Source: Cavia porcellus
Lineage: Eukaryota > Chordata > Mammalia > Rodentia > Caviidae
DNA: 64,000 bases
Direction: 5' to 3'
NCBI RefSeq assembly: GCF_034190915.1
Contig: NW_026947496.1
Coordinates: 26,940,001 to 27,004,000, forward strand
Under the pieces are notes generated by a model, which was not told the DNA's origin, did not search any database, and saw nothing but the letters and a program-made list of their open reading frames with translations. Position numbers and translations under genes: made by a program. Shown here piece after piece: positions 11,869 through 21,955 of the stretch. Position 1 is the stretch's first letter. Every line of letters begins with the position of its first letter.

Positions 11869-14415
11869 TTATTTAGAGACTTTTTTAAAGCTTACTTCTC
11901 ACCCTCCACTCAGCTACCCACTTCCTCATCTGGTGACACTTCTAATAAATGGTTTCTATTTTTGATAAAAGCCACCCCTGGCTTCTCGCATTTTACTGGG
12001 TCACTAAGGAGCCTCCCTGTGGGAAGCTGCTTATACAGGCTACTGATGTGACCTCTCTGAAGCTCTCCTCCCCACCACTCCAGGGGAGGCTGGTCCTTTC
12101 CTCCCTTGTGCCTTGGTCCCTGTTGCATCTTCTCATCCTGCCTCTCCCCACAAAGCTAGTGTCTGCTATCGCTCCCTCTCCAGCGCTTCCCGTCTACATT
12201 GGTCTTTACAGGCACTCACCAACACCACTGCATGTGGATGGTAGAAACATGAATTCTCACCTTCTTCTAGCACCATCACCAAATCCCACTGAAATTAAAA
12301 GGAAAAGAGTCAACAGGCAAAATTCAACCAATTCAGAGAACAGGACCAGCGATGGTATCATAGGAGAAATTTTTTATACATTTGAAAAATTGACAGCCAC
12401 CACACTTTAATGGAAGCAGTGCTAATAAGAACAGATTTAAAGATTTTCTTTAGAAGAAAAAAATATTAATAAAGGAAATTTAATTAATGACTATATCAAG
12501 CAGGGATAGCATTCAATGATATAATAAGATAAATTTTACTATATCACAAAAAAGGTGCAAAATTTCAAAATCATATCGAGATAGAATGGGACACACGTTT
12601 TTAGAGACATGAAGTAAATACCAGGAAATATGTAGCTGCACAAGTGAAAACGATGGCTTTTGAATTGATGTTGCTCTTTTTTATGCTTTTATATGAAGTC
12701 ACTTTAAAATAGCTGGTTATACTATAAAAGGGAAAAAGAAGAAACAAAAGATTTTATTTTGAAGAGCAAACTGAACTTCAGTGCCTCACTCTCTCCTGCT
12801 CTGCAGACCCTGCCTGACCTTCCCTGGTTTTTCCCATGTCCTGTTCTGTACCACAGGGGTGGGCCTTGCCTCATAACATCTCCTTGAAAGGAAAGGTGTG
12901 TCCGTCAGTTTTATTTTCCTTCCATACCCCTTCACCTTTTGAAAGGCTGTGAGCCAGAGCCCCAAACATATGCTTTGGAAAGTTGTCACACTTAAAGTCC
13001 CATGGTTGTTAAAAGTCTCACACTTCCAGAAATCTTGTTATATATAAAGTATTCCTATAAATGAAGAATTGTCCTACCAAGATACTTTGGGAAATAGCTG
13101 GCTGCATATCAGACTCAGAGTCTTGCATGCCTATGATACTGCAAGGATTAAGATTGGAAAACCCTTAAACTTTCTTACAATTTTCAAGGTTAAGATTCTT
13201 AAACCCATAACTGCCATTGGCTGTTACATATGGCAGTATATGCATTTTCTTTGTAATCAGAGTAACAAGAAGGTAATGAAAATGCCAAGCTATAAATTCA
13301 TTTCATGCTCAAAAGATTCTGACCCAGAAATTCCACACTCAGCATTGAGTCTACACTTGGGCAAAGCTCACCAGAGTAGAATATTCTAAAGCTCTTTGGG
13401 GATCTCTGTGAGTTTAGAATTTACTGCTAAAATAGTATAAAAATAGGAAATGCAGTAAAGAAGAAAATTTAGAAAGCTTTTTAGAAAACCCATCTTGCTC
13501 CATGTGTCAAGAAGTAACACTCACTGTAATATAAATTTGCCTAAACTTTTCAGCAGCTTTTGCTCAGTTAAATGCAGAGACATTGTCACTCAGGTACCTC
13601 CCACAGAAGCTCCACAGCTCACTCTGCAAGACGTACGAGGCCCACAGCAGCCTCAAACTCCCTATCAATATACTTCCTTCCAATGGCTTAGAAGACAGGC
13701 TATGACCCTAGTGTATCCGTTAAAGACATTTCAAGACATGGACACTGAATTTTCTTTCTTAATCCATGAGTAATTATGTGTCTTGACAAAACCTAAAATC
13801 TCTCTAAAAAACTCTATAACTTCCATCCCTGGAACATTTATTCACAGCTGACATTTAAATACAGCCTCAAATGAATCCCAGAGAATTATAAAGATTTATG
13901 TGCTATTATGAAATATTGTGCTTTCTGGTCACCAAATAATGACTGCATAGCCAGACAAACATTTCAATAACAGTTCACTTGCTAATCAAATTAGTGAAAG
14001 TTAAAATAGCAACACATGAGTTTTAACCACAAACATAGGAAATACTGTTTAACTTATACCTAGTGTTAATTGCATGTAACAAATTTATGCAAAAATATTC
14101 TTTTGGCTGATGGAAAAAATCAAGAAGCAATGTAAATGTCTCAAAGCAGGATGGTTAAATGTATGGATAACTATTTAGGTATTTAAACCATGATTTCAAA
14201 GACTATATAAAGACATGCAGAAATAATCATACTAAAATGAATATTAGATGTTGTAAAAAGTTTTATATAACATCAGTTGGTTTCATAAAATATACATGAA
14301 CATTTTGTCACAATATTGTAAGAGAGTAATATTTTCAGATGATGAGGTAATAGTGTTTTTTCCTTCATACCTTGTTTTTCAAACATTATACCATAAACTG
14401 TGATACATAAATATT
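11869..14415. other. Unique DNA, AT-rich
   Basis: A 153-codon open frame (11949-12410, +) has no recognisable domain or splice context and begins inside the sequence that follows the simple repeat. About 13310-13370 (CTGACCCAGAAATTCCACAC) faintly recalls L1M ORF2 3' sequence. Nothing else was recognised. Confidence 0.45.
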
Positions 14416-14522
14416 ATTACATTGTATATAATATATATTATACCATTACATAGTATATAATATATTATACCATTACATAGCATATAATATATATATATAT
14501 ATATATTATACTATGTATTATA
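14416..14522. repeat. AT-rich tandem repeat, 27-29-bp unit
   Basis: Three successive units begin ATTACAT(T/A)G and run through TATATAATATAT to TATACC, at 14416, 14445 and 14472. The third unit has an expanded (AT)n. The sequence is nearly all A/T and self-complementary, so it could extrude hairpins. Confidence 0.85.
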
Positions 14523-15370
14523 AAAACAATAGTGTAGCTACTTGGTAACACTCACAACCTCCAGGACATCACCATGTAAGAAAAAGCAGATGCTAAAGGC
14601 ACTTCCTTTCCAGGGAGACTTGAAAGTCCAATTCAAGAGAGATCATTACTTGTTTTTCCCTCTGAGATTCTTTTTTTAATGTTTTCACAATTGGAGATAG
14701 AATAAAATGTACCATGTGAAATGCTACCTCAAGAAAAAATAGATCCCTTTGAAAAGGGTGTGCTTTGAAATTATTACACAGTGAACTTATTCACAGCACA
14801 TTAAGCTCTGGTAATCAAGCAGCACCCTCCTCCCCTGTGCCTCCTAGCTCCCCTGCTCTGGCCTCACACTTCTGAATGGGAAAATAAATCAAATTACATC
14901 AACGAAAAGCAGAGTATTCTCCAAAGACAGGCCCTGTGTCTCTCCCTTAATTCTATATTGTGCTTGAATAAAGCACATGGGACCCTTTCATTGAATCATT
15001 CTAAATATAAAGCCTCTGGATATATCAGAGGGCCTTCCCTTTCCAAAATCACGTACAATTCCCATTAATGTTAATAAAAGCTATGTGGGGGGATGAGGGG
15101 AAGAACCATTCCCCATTATGTTTTATTACATTTTTATTTTATGAACTGGTCTCCCAGATGATAAATCAGCGCTACTGCGAAACCATAATTCTTTGGGGAA
15201 AACCTCCATGAAATTTCCCTGCTTTGTGCTATTCTGATGCTGTCAAAAAGAAAAATCTAAAAGACTCCACATAAGCCTGAAGATTTTAACCCGCTGCGCC
15301 CACTGTGCTAGGGCTGACACGCCCACACAGTACAGACTCATCATTAGCAGCTTATGCAGGTTGGCAGATA

Positions 15371-15371
<1 letters not shown>
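14523..15371. other. Unique DNA, candidate non-coding regulatory stretch
   Basis: No gene and no recognised repeat. From about 14820 to 15340 the sequence is free of repeats and contains TTAAT/ATTA homeodomain-like cores, TCATTGAATCATT and GATAAATCAGCGC. This texture resembles conserved non-coding DNA, but conservation cannot be judged from one sequence. Confidence 0.35.

Positions 15372-15422
<51 letters not shown>
15372..15422. repeat. (GA)n microsatellite
   Basis: About 24 near-perfect GA units form an uninterrupted polypurine/polypyrimidine tract with mirror symmetry, a type able to form triplex DNA. Confidence 0.95.
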
Positions 15423-15423
<1 letters not shown>

Positions 15424-15869
15424 CCTTCCTTCCTGGAATAATGGTCATTGTATTTTGTATTTGCAAATACCCACTCACCAGCTGACTGTTAGATACCCCA
15501 GAGTCACCCACCAATTGAGTCACAGGACCCAGTTGGCCTCTGGCCGAAGTCCATTCGTGGTGCTTTGGGCCAGCCCCTGGCTCCCACTGCAGCGGCCTCA
15601 TTTATCTTTGCCCCAGGAGGAAAAGTACCTGAATTCCTACCATAACCCTGTTTATCATAGTCACCGCTTCCATATTCTTGATCCTGCATTGTGAATTTAT
15701 CCTTCTCTGAACACTGCTTTGCATTTCATGCCCTCTCTTAGCTCCCTCCATCTGCTCAGATTCTCTACACTTAATCTTTTTATGTTCATCTTTACCACTT
15801 TTCTCCATAAACTCTTTTATTAGAATAATCTGGTCTACAGTTGCTCTTTTTCTTCATTCTTTTACCTTT
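15423..15869. other. Unique DNA, no gene recognised
   Basis: Overlapping short frames occur on both strands. The minus-strand frame at 15504-15689 begins with Gly/Tyr/Asp-rich residues (SGDYDKQGYGRNSG) but cannot be matched to a known family. Confidence 0.4.
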
Positions 15870-16360
15870 AAAAATAAGCTTTGTTTGACAGAGTAGTTTT
15901 AGATTCAGAGTATAATTCATAAGAAAATCGAGTTACCATATACTTCTTGTACCTACAACCTCCCACAGTATCGACAGCCCACACCACACAATCACATGTG
16001 TAACAGTCAAAGAGCCTGTACCGACATGTCATTACTGCCTTAAGTCCACGTTCAGGTTAAGATTTGCTCTTGGTACTGTGGGTTTCATGGGTTTTGACAA
16101 ACATAAGACAAATATCCACAGTTATAATAAGGTGCATAGCAGTTTCAGTGACCTAAATACTGCTAGCGCTTACCTTATTCCCCCATCACCTTCAACTACT
16201 GATAATCACTCGTCCTGTTGCTTCACACATTTTTCTTTAAATAGCAGGAATACAGAGGTCATGTAACCGCAGTCATACATTAAGTCATTTTTCAGGATGA
16301 GTCCTTTGACTTCGTGACATGCAATTAAATCTCTCCCAAGTCTTCACAAAATTTGATAAC
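15870..16360 (-). mobile_element. Ancient L1M LINE, 3' part (antisense)
   Basis: Read on the plus strand it follows the reverse complement of an L1M 3' region: TTTGACAGAGTAGTTTTAGATTC, GTGGGTTTTGACAAAC, then CCCCCATCACC..CTACTGATAATCACT and the final ORF2 portion near AAGTCTTCACA. The element continues at 18031 after an interruption. It is too diverged to encode anything. Confidence 0.7.
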
Positions 16361-17415
16361 TCAATTTTAAAATATTTTCTATTACAATATATTAGTTATA
16401 TGGAATATGAGAGTACATTGTGAGAGTACCTCCATACATGTGCATAATATACTTTGATCCTATCCCTGTCTTATCCTCATCGTCCTTCTTTTGCTGTTTT
16501 CTAGTAGTCTTCTTGTTAACATCATCTTTTCCACCTACCATCAAAATACAACAGAAAATACAAGGTACATTTCTGAATCTGGCTTATTTCACTTAACATA
16601 ATAATCTCCAGTTCCATCCATTTTCTTGCAAATCACACGATTTTGTTCTTTAAGGTTAACATTTCATTGTACATTTTGTTCACTTATTTATAGGCACCTA
16701 AGCTGACTCCACAGCTTAAGTGTTGTGAATGGTGATGTAATAATCATGGATATTTGGATACCCTTAGAAATAACTTTAATTTTTTCAGGTATATCCTAAG
16801 ATAGAGTATTGAGAAAGCTGGATCATATGGTATTTCTGTTTGTAGATTCTACAGGAACAAGCGTACTGATATTTATAGTGACTGTGCTAAACTGTACCCC
16901 TACCAACAGTGTAGAAGAATTCCTTTTAGGTTACATTTTTGCCAGCATTTGCTGCATTTTTATATATTCTTAATTATAGCCATTCTCACTGGGGTGAAAT
17001 GGAATGCAGTTTTAATTTGGTTTTCCCTGATAGCTAAAGATTTTAAGCTTTTTTTGGTATATTTATGGTCATATGTACTTCTTCCTTTGAGAAGTATCCA
17101 TTCAGTTCCTTTATCCAGTTATTAGGTTATTTGGTTTTTGGCATTGAGATTTTTGAGATATTTATATATTTTGGATATTAATCCTTTGTCAGAGAATAGC
17201 TGACAAAATTTTTCTTCCACTCTGTATTCTTTGTTGTACAGAAGCATTTTAATTTTTTTAATCCACTTTGTAGGCTCTACCCCTGTTTCCTGAGCTTTTA
17301 GGGTGCTATTTAGGATGCTGTAACCTGTGCCCATGCTTCCTCTCTGTTTTCATCTAGTAGTTTCAAAGTTTCAGGTCCTATAAGTAGGTCTACAATTTGT
17401 TCTGCATTGATTTTT
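16361..17415 (-). mobile_element. Younger L1 LINE 3' fragment inserted in the L1M
   Basis: The plus strand shows reversed L1 ORF2 landmarks in order: CCAGTTCCATCCATTTTCTTGC, CATTTCATTGTACATTTTGT, GGCACCTAAGCTGACTCC, AAAGCTGGATCATATGG, CCTACCAACAGTGTA, TTTTGCCAGCATTTG, CATTCTCACTGGGGTGA, TTTTGGATATTAATCC and GTTTCAGGTCCTATAAGTAG. These encode the C-terminal region of the L1 endonuclease/reverse transcriptase. It is fragmented by stops and 5' truncated around 17415. Confidence 0.8.
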
Positions 17416-18030
17416 CTTTGCTCCACTCAGTGGAATGTGCTCCCTACCATTAGGCAGCCACCATTTGCCACTGTGCCATAATCATCCTTCTCCTGGTTCA
17501 GTGGACTCAAGGTAAGAACCCTCTGAGTCACTCGAGAAAGCAGCTATTGTGTCTTAGAGATACAAAACTATGGGGGCTTCTATTCTCCCGTGCAGGCAAC
17601 TCACACACTGGGACATTCATTAAGTGGCTCCCCATCACAGCACTGTCTAAATCTGCTGGGAAACTCTTGGATTTTCTTCTCCCATGCTGGTTACTTCAAA
17701 AATCTCAATTCACCCTTCTCAGAGTGCATATTTGTGGAGCAGCAAGTTCTGCATTAACAGAGGTATGGTGGAGTCCCTCCCTCAGCCCATTGAAAGAGAG
17801 GTTACCCTCCCCCAAGTTGTCACCAAACTTACTTGTGTTTGGTGCTGGTTGCCCTATTATTCTATTATAAGCCATTCCTTCTGGGCTTCAGCTGGCCTCT
17901 GGTTCACTCAAGCTGTCCTCCAGCATTTTTTGACAGCCACTGTCTCTCCGTGCAGTGACACACTCATTGGTCTGAAAATCTCCTGGAGGAGCCTATAAAT
18001 GCAGCTTGCTTCAGCCCACCAAGATCTTCA
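17416..18030. other. Unidentified sequence between the two L1 blocks
   Basis: This segment separates L1 ORF2 homology at about 17415 from the resumed older L1M at 18031. It contains open frames of 107 and 104 codons without domains, and a TATAAA box within CCTATAAATGCAGCTTGC at about 17993. It may be an L1 5' UTR, an LTR or another insertion. I cannot assign it. Confidence 0.4.
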
Positions 18031-19790
18031 GCTCATTTCCTGTTAGTGCCGAGTGGTATTCCACAGTTTAGATGTTACCGCTATTTATGTATCCATTACT
18101 CACGAAAAGACATCTAGACTGCCTCCAAATTTTAGCAATTCTGAATAATGCTGCTATAAACAACCCTCAGAGGGTTTCGTGTGTGGATATGTTTATCGTA
18201 GAGTATGTTATCAAAAAGTATGATTTCTGATCACAGGGTAAAAGTATGTTTCACTTGTAAGAAACTGCTGAAATATTCTCTGAAGTTTCTGCACTATTTC
18301 ACATCTCCACAAGCAAAGAATGAAAGTTCCTTTTGTTCCACATCTATATCGGCCACGGGCATTGTCAGTATTTGAGATGTGTGTTATTTTCATAGATGTA
18401 CGGGGTATCTTATTATTATTTTAATTTGCAATTGCCTCATATCACACATGATGCTTGGGTCCACTGTGGATGAAGTATGTGGTAAGGGTTTCTGCCAATT
18501 CTTGAATCAGGTATGTTCAATTCTCTTATTTTGAGATTTTAATAATTCTTTTCATATATTTTGAATAATACATATGTTTTCTGCAAGTATTTTCTCAGGT
18601 CTGTGCCTTATCTCATTATTTTGATATTGTCTCTAACAATACAAAAGTTTCTGGTTTTAATCAAGTCTTTCTTTACTATATTTTGAAAGCTGGGGATATA
18701 AGTGCCTGCCTGGCAAGCCCAAGGTCCTGAGTTTGATTCGCAGCACAAAAAAATACTTATTCTTTTTCATGAATCATACCTTTGGTGCTATGCTACCATA
18801 CACAAGGTTATTTACAATTTGTCTTACTTGTATTGTAGGAGTTTTGTCGTCTCTATCTTACATTTAGGTCTCCGAAGAATTTTTAATTATTTGATGAAGG
18901 GTGCAAGAATGCATTTCAATTGAGTTTTTTGCACATGAATCTCTAGTTGTCCAGCATCACTTGCTAAAAATCAACAGTCTTTACTCCATACATTGTCTTC
19001 ATTACTTTGTCCAAGATCAGTGGACTACAGCGTGATGTAGATCTATTCCTCAATCTCTATTCCACTGTTGTATGTTTTTCCTTTCACTGATGCCACACTG
19101 TCTTGATGACTCTAGCTTTATAAAAGCTTTCAAGTTGAGTAATACCAGCCACTGTCTATTCAATAGTCTACTGGCTGTTTCCTAAGTTTCTTGCCTCTTC
19201 ACTTATACCCTGAAATGAATGTGTTACTACTAACAAAGCAATTTATAGGATTTTTATTCGGATTTTATTGAACCTCTAGGCAAAGTTGGGAAGACTTGAC
19301 ATCTTGGCAATAGTCTTCTTGCCACAAATATAGATCTTTCCATTTACTTGATTTCTCTTTAGAATCTAGGCTTAACTTTATAAACATTTCATGTTGGTTT
19401 TCTTGGGTTTATATCTGAGCATTTCATTTTGGGTGTTCTAATCTCAAATTCCACTTGCTCATTGTTATATAGAAAAAAGTACTTTACTTTTGTACATTGG
19501 CCTTACATTCTGCAATATTAATATAATCATTTATTAGTTCCAGGAGGTTTTTAATCAGATTGTTTCAGATTTTCTACATTGATGATTCAAGTTATTAGTG
19601 AATAAAGATATTTATCAATTTTGTTCCCAATCTGTATTCATTTCCTTTTTGCTTTCCTCTTACTGTGTTAGGGAGGATTTACAGTATGATGTTGATAGTA
19701 GTAGTGAAAGGAGGCATCCTTGAAAAATATTACTGGAAAACAGTAACGCATTTAAGGAATAGTCACTTTACTAACCAAAGTAGCATCAAA
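18031..19790 (-). mobile_element. Ancient L1M LINE, ORF2 part (antisense, resumes)
   Basis: It continues the L1M interrupted at 16360. Landmarks on the plus strand include AATAATGCTGCTATAAACA, TTCACTTGTAAGAAACTGC, GGCATTGTCAGTATT, TTGTCCAAGATCAGTGGACT, CACACTGTCTTGATGACTC, AAGTTGGGAAGACTTGACAT, TTCCACTTGCTCATTGTTAT and ACAGTATGATGTTGATAG. They correspond to reversed L1 ORF2 from the C-terminus back toward the reverse transcriptase domain. There are many stops. An ID SINE sits inside at 18689-18753. Confidence 0.8.
18689..18753 (+). repeat. ID-type tRNA-derived SINE (internally deleted)
   Basis: It begins GCTGGGGATATAAGTGCCTG, lacking the usual TTAGCTCAG..G part of the A-box region. It then has GGCAAGCCCAAGGTCCTGAG and a B-box-like GTTTGATTCG, and ends in an A7 tail. 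It is inserted in the L1M, so it is younger than that element. Confidence 0.7.
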
Positions 19791-19964
19791 GTAAGAGCAG
19801 ATATATTTATAAGATTAAAATAAGGCTATCAGTTTAAAATATTTTATCAGGACTAAAATGGTACTGCTCTTTTGCACAGTTTGATTAGATAGAGAACTTG
19901 TGAAAACTTCATAAGCACCAAACTTTTCTCCCTCTCTGCACTTCAAAAAACTTAAATTCAAATT
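19791..19964. other. Unassigned sequence
   Basis: AT-rich sequence between the L1M and a MIR. No features were recognised. Confidence 0.4.
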
Positions 19965-20170
19965 TCAATTTTGCTACTTACTAGCGATGAGGATTTGTAC
20001 AGATTGAGGAGGAATAACTGATACCTAATTTAATCTCTTTGAGTCTGTTTCTCTGTGCATAAAACTGTGATTATATTTACCTTGCAAGGCTTTTTGTGAA
20101 AATTAAATGATAGGGTTTAGGCAGACTACCTAACACAGTCCCTCGGAGACAGTACCTGTCATTTGATGTA
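19965..20170 (+). repeat. MIR SINE
   Basis: The MIR order is clear: TTTGCTACTTACTAGCGATG (MIR 'gccacttactagctgtg'), then CTCTTTGAGTCTGTTTCTC, GTGATTATATTTACCTTGCA, GTGAAAATTAAATGATAGGG and CCTAACACAGTCCC, equivalent to the MIR 3' half. Confidence 0.75.
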
Positions 20171-20344
20171 TCCTCCTTCTCAAATTCAGCTGCTAATAAA
20201 GTCTAGACTGAATGTTTTGCTTCAGTACTTTAATCTACTCAGTATTTATTCCTTTGAGTTTTCCTTTTTCTGCATCTTTTATATAAATTATAATCAAATT
20301 TTTATATAATAAACTTAATTTCAAAACGTTAAGTACACAAATTC

Positions 20345-20841
20345 AGTCATGTGACACATACCGACTTTTTGGTGCATGAAAGACTGTACATACAATTGCA
20401 GTCCCATAAGATTATAGCCCTGTGTTGTCATAGCTCTCCTAGTTTTTGTAAGTGCACTGTACAATGTTCACACAGCAAAGTGTCTATCACCACAATGGTA
20501 GTGAAACAATAGTGTGAATTTGATTGGCTTAGGAGCTGTCCAAAGGGTCATTAAAGTACACTTTTGAATGTGTCTTGGGTGAATGTTAGGGTGTTATCTT
20601 GGGTTCTACATATTATCTCTGGTCTTTCTTCCTTGGCACTGTTCCCCTGCCCAGTTTCCTGCCACTGTGATGCCGTTTCTGCCTTGGAGTCAGTTTATCA
20701 TGGATTGAATTCCCTGAGATCATGAGCCAAATTACACCTGCTCTTCTTTAAACTGTGGTGTCAGGTACTGTATCTCAGCAACAGGAAAGGAGGTAACAGA
20801 GACATATGTCTCAGAACATGTGTTCATCCTGACATGATGCA
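20345..20841. mobile_element. Tigger-like DNA transposon relic, split by a MaLR LTR
   Basis: The left end reads TCAGTCATGTGACACATACC and continues to CAGTCCCATAAGATTATAG, resembling the end of Tigger3/4-type pogo/Tc1-mariner elements. The opposite end is recognisable at 20809-20841 as TCTCAGAACATGTGTTCATC..TGACATGATGCA, the reversed counterpart. No transposase frame remains. The piece between about 20540 and 20804 is a later LTR insertion. The exact subfamily is from memory and uncertain. Confidence 0.55.
20540..20804 (+). mobile_element. MaLR-type solo LTR
   Basis: The right half contains CCACTGTGATGCC, GAGATCATGAGCCAAATTAC, CTTCTTTAAACTGTGGTGTC, AGGTACTGTATCTCAGCAAC and AGGTAACAGAGACA, the typical 3' end of MST/ORR-like MaLR LTRs. 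It interrupts the Tigger-like element and is therefore younger. No internal region is present. Confidence 0.65.
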
Positions 20842-21479
20842 CGGGTGTGTACTTCTTAGTGTAAGCGCAAATCATGCACAAGGTACCATTGTATCAATGA
20901 GTAAAAAAACTTATTTATACCCAGTTCTGTGACTAAGTAGCTTGTGTGCTCTGGCATGTAATTTAGTATTAACAGATTTTGGTAAAATTAAATGATATTT
21001 GAGATGGTTTTAAATTATCAAATGCAGTAAATAAAAACATATTAAAGTGTACTATGTTGTATATAATTTTCTTATTGTGTCAGATTTTGAAGGTTTAAAC
21101 TTATTAAATATCTAAAGAAACTATCTACTAATAGTTTTCTCTTGAACATGCTTTTAGATAGCTAAGACTAGCAAAGATATTTAACTCTCCACCGCTATTA
21201 GGATCTTATCTTTTAGTGAAGAAAATTATTTTTAAAACCCCTTGAGAAAGATGGAACCTCCATTTGGTCCACGAAAAACCTTTATTTTGGGGATAATGCT
21301 GTCTAGTGGAAGAACATTGGATTAAGAGTCAAATAAGAAGGTAGACCAAACAAGTGTTTAAAACTACAACATAGAAGGCTGAAGCACTATCTTTATAAGA
21401 TATACACAAAAATTATCAAATATTTTGCATACAGTACTTATTTGACATTTCACAAATTGAACTATTTAAATCTTGAATG
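20842..21479. other. AT-rich DNA, nothing recognised
   Basis: No reading frame, repeat family or regulatory motif could be assigned with confidence. Confidence 0.45.
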
Positions 21480-21955
21480 ATCATACTATTTTTTATAAAA
21501 AGAAACAATATATTTCCTTAAAAATGACCATGACGTTGATGTGAGTATATAGCAGTAAAAAGGTGTGCAATGCACTCTGCTAAGTGAAACAACAGGTTAC
21601 AAAGCAGTATGTGTCGCACTGTCAATATTTTATTTTTGAAACCATATTAATGTGTAAAGATATCAACTAATCACATAGAATTTTATCCACTGAACTGTTT
21701 TAATTTGTTTCTTGGCGTGAGATGCTGAGCACATTTACTTTCTGTTTGAGTATCTTTTTGACGTGTTATTGTAAGATGTTTCTAAGCAGAGGGAATTCTG
21801 AAGTGCTGTAAATATGTGAAGTGATGGGCATATTCACTAACTGAGTTGCAGTAATCAGTTCACAACATCAACGTATCTTAAAAGAATGTTGTACACTTCA
21901 ATATATGATTTTATTTATCAATTATATCATATAAAAAATAAAGTGGAAACTTTTT
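21480..21955 (+). mobile_element. L1M LINE 3' end
   Basis: The left part contains CTGCTAAGTGAAACAACAGG..ACAAAGCAGTATGTG, resembling the end of L1M ORF2/3' UTR. The right end has GTGATGGGCATATTCACTAA, TCACAACATCAACGTATC, AAGAATGTTGTACACTTCAA and ATTTATCAATTATATCATAT, the typical L1MA-like terminus before the A-tail. Confidence 0.7.

Noticed and set aside
11689..12051. 120-codon plus-strand frame rich in RQRETE repeats
   Set aside because: It is a translation of the GAGACA simple repeat with arbitrary flanks.
11949..12410. 153-codon plus-strand frame
   Set aside because: No domain, no homologue recognised, compositionally ordinary. It could be chance in a less AT-rich patch.
15504..15689. Minus-strand frame with an RNA-binding-protein-like Gly/Tyr start
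   Set aside because: Only ~15 residues look suggestive. The remainder has no similarity to hnRNP/FET proteins and no pseudogene structure is visible.
18689..18753. tRNA gene calls at the ID SINEs (also 26302, 32920, 49377, 50668, 60468)
   Set aside because: They have tRNA-like A and B boxes but no complete cloverleaf with paired anticodon stem, and they end in A-rich tails, as SINEs do.
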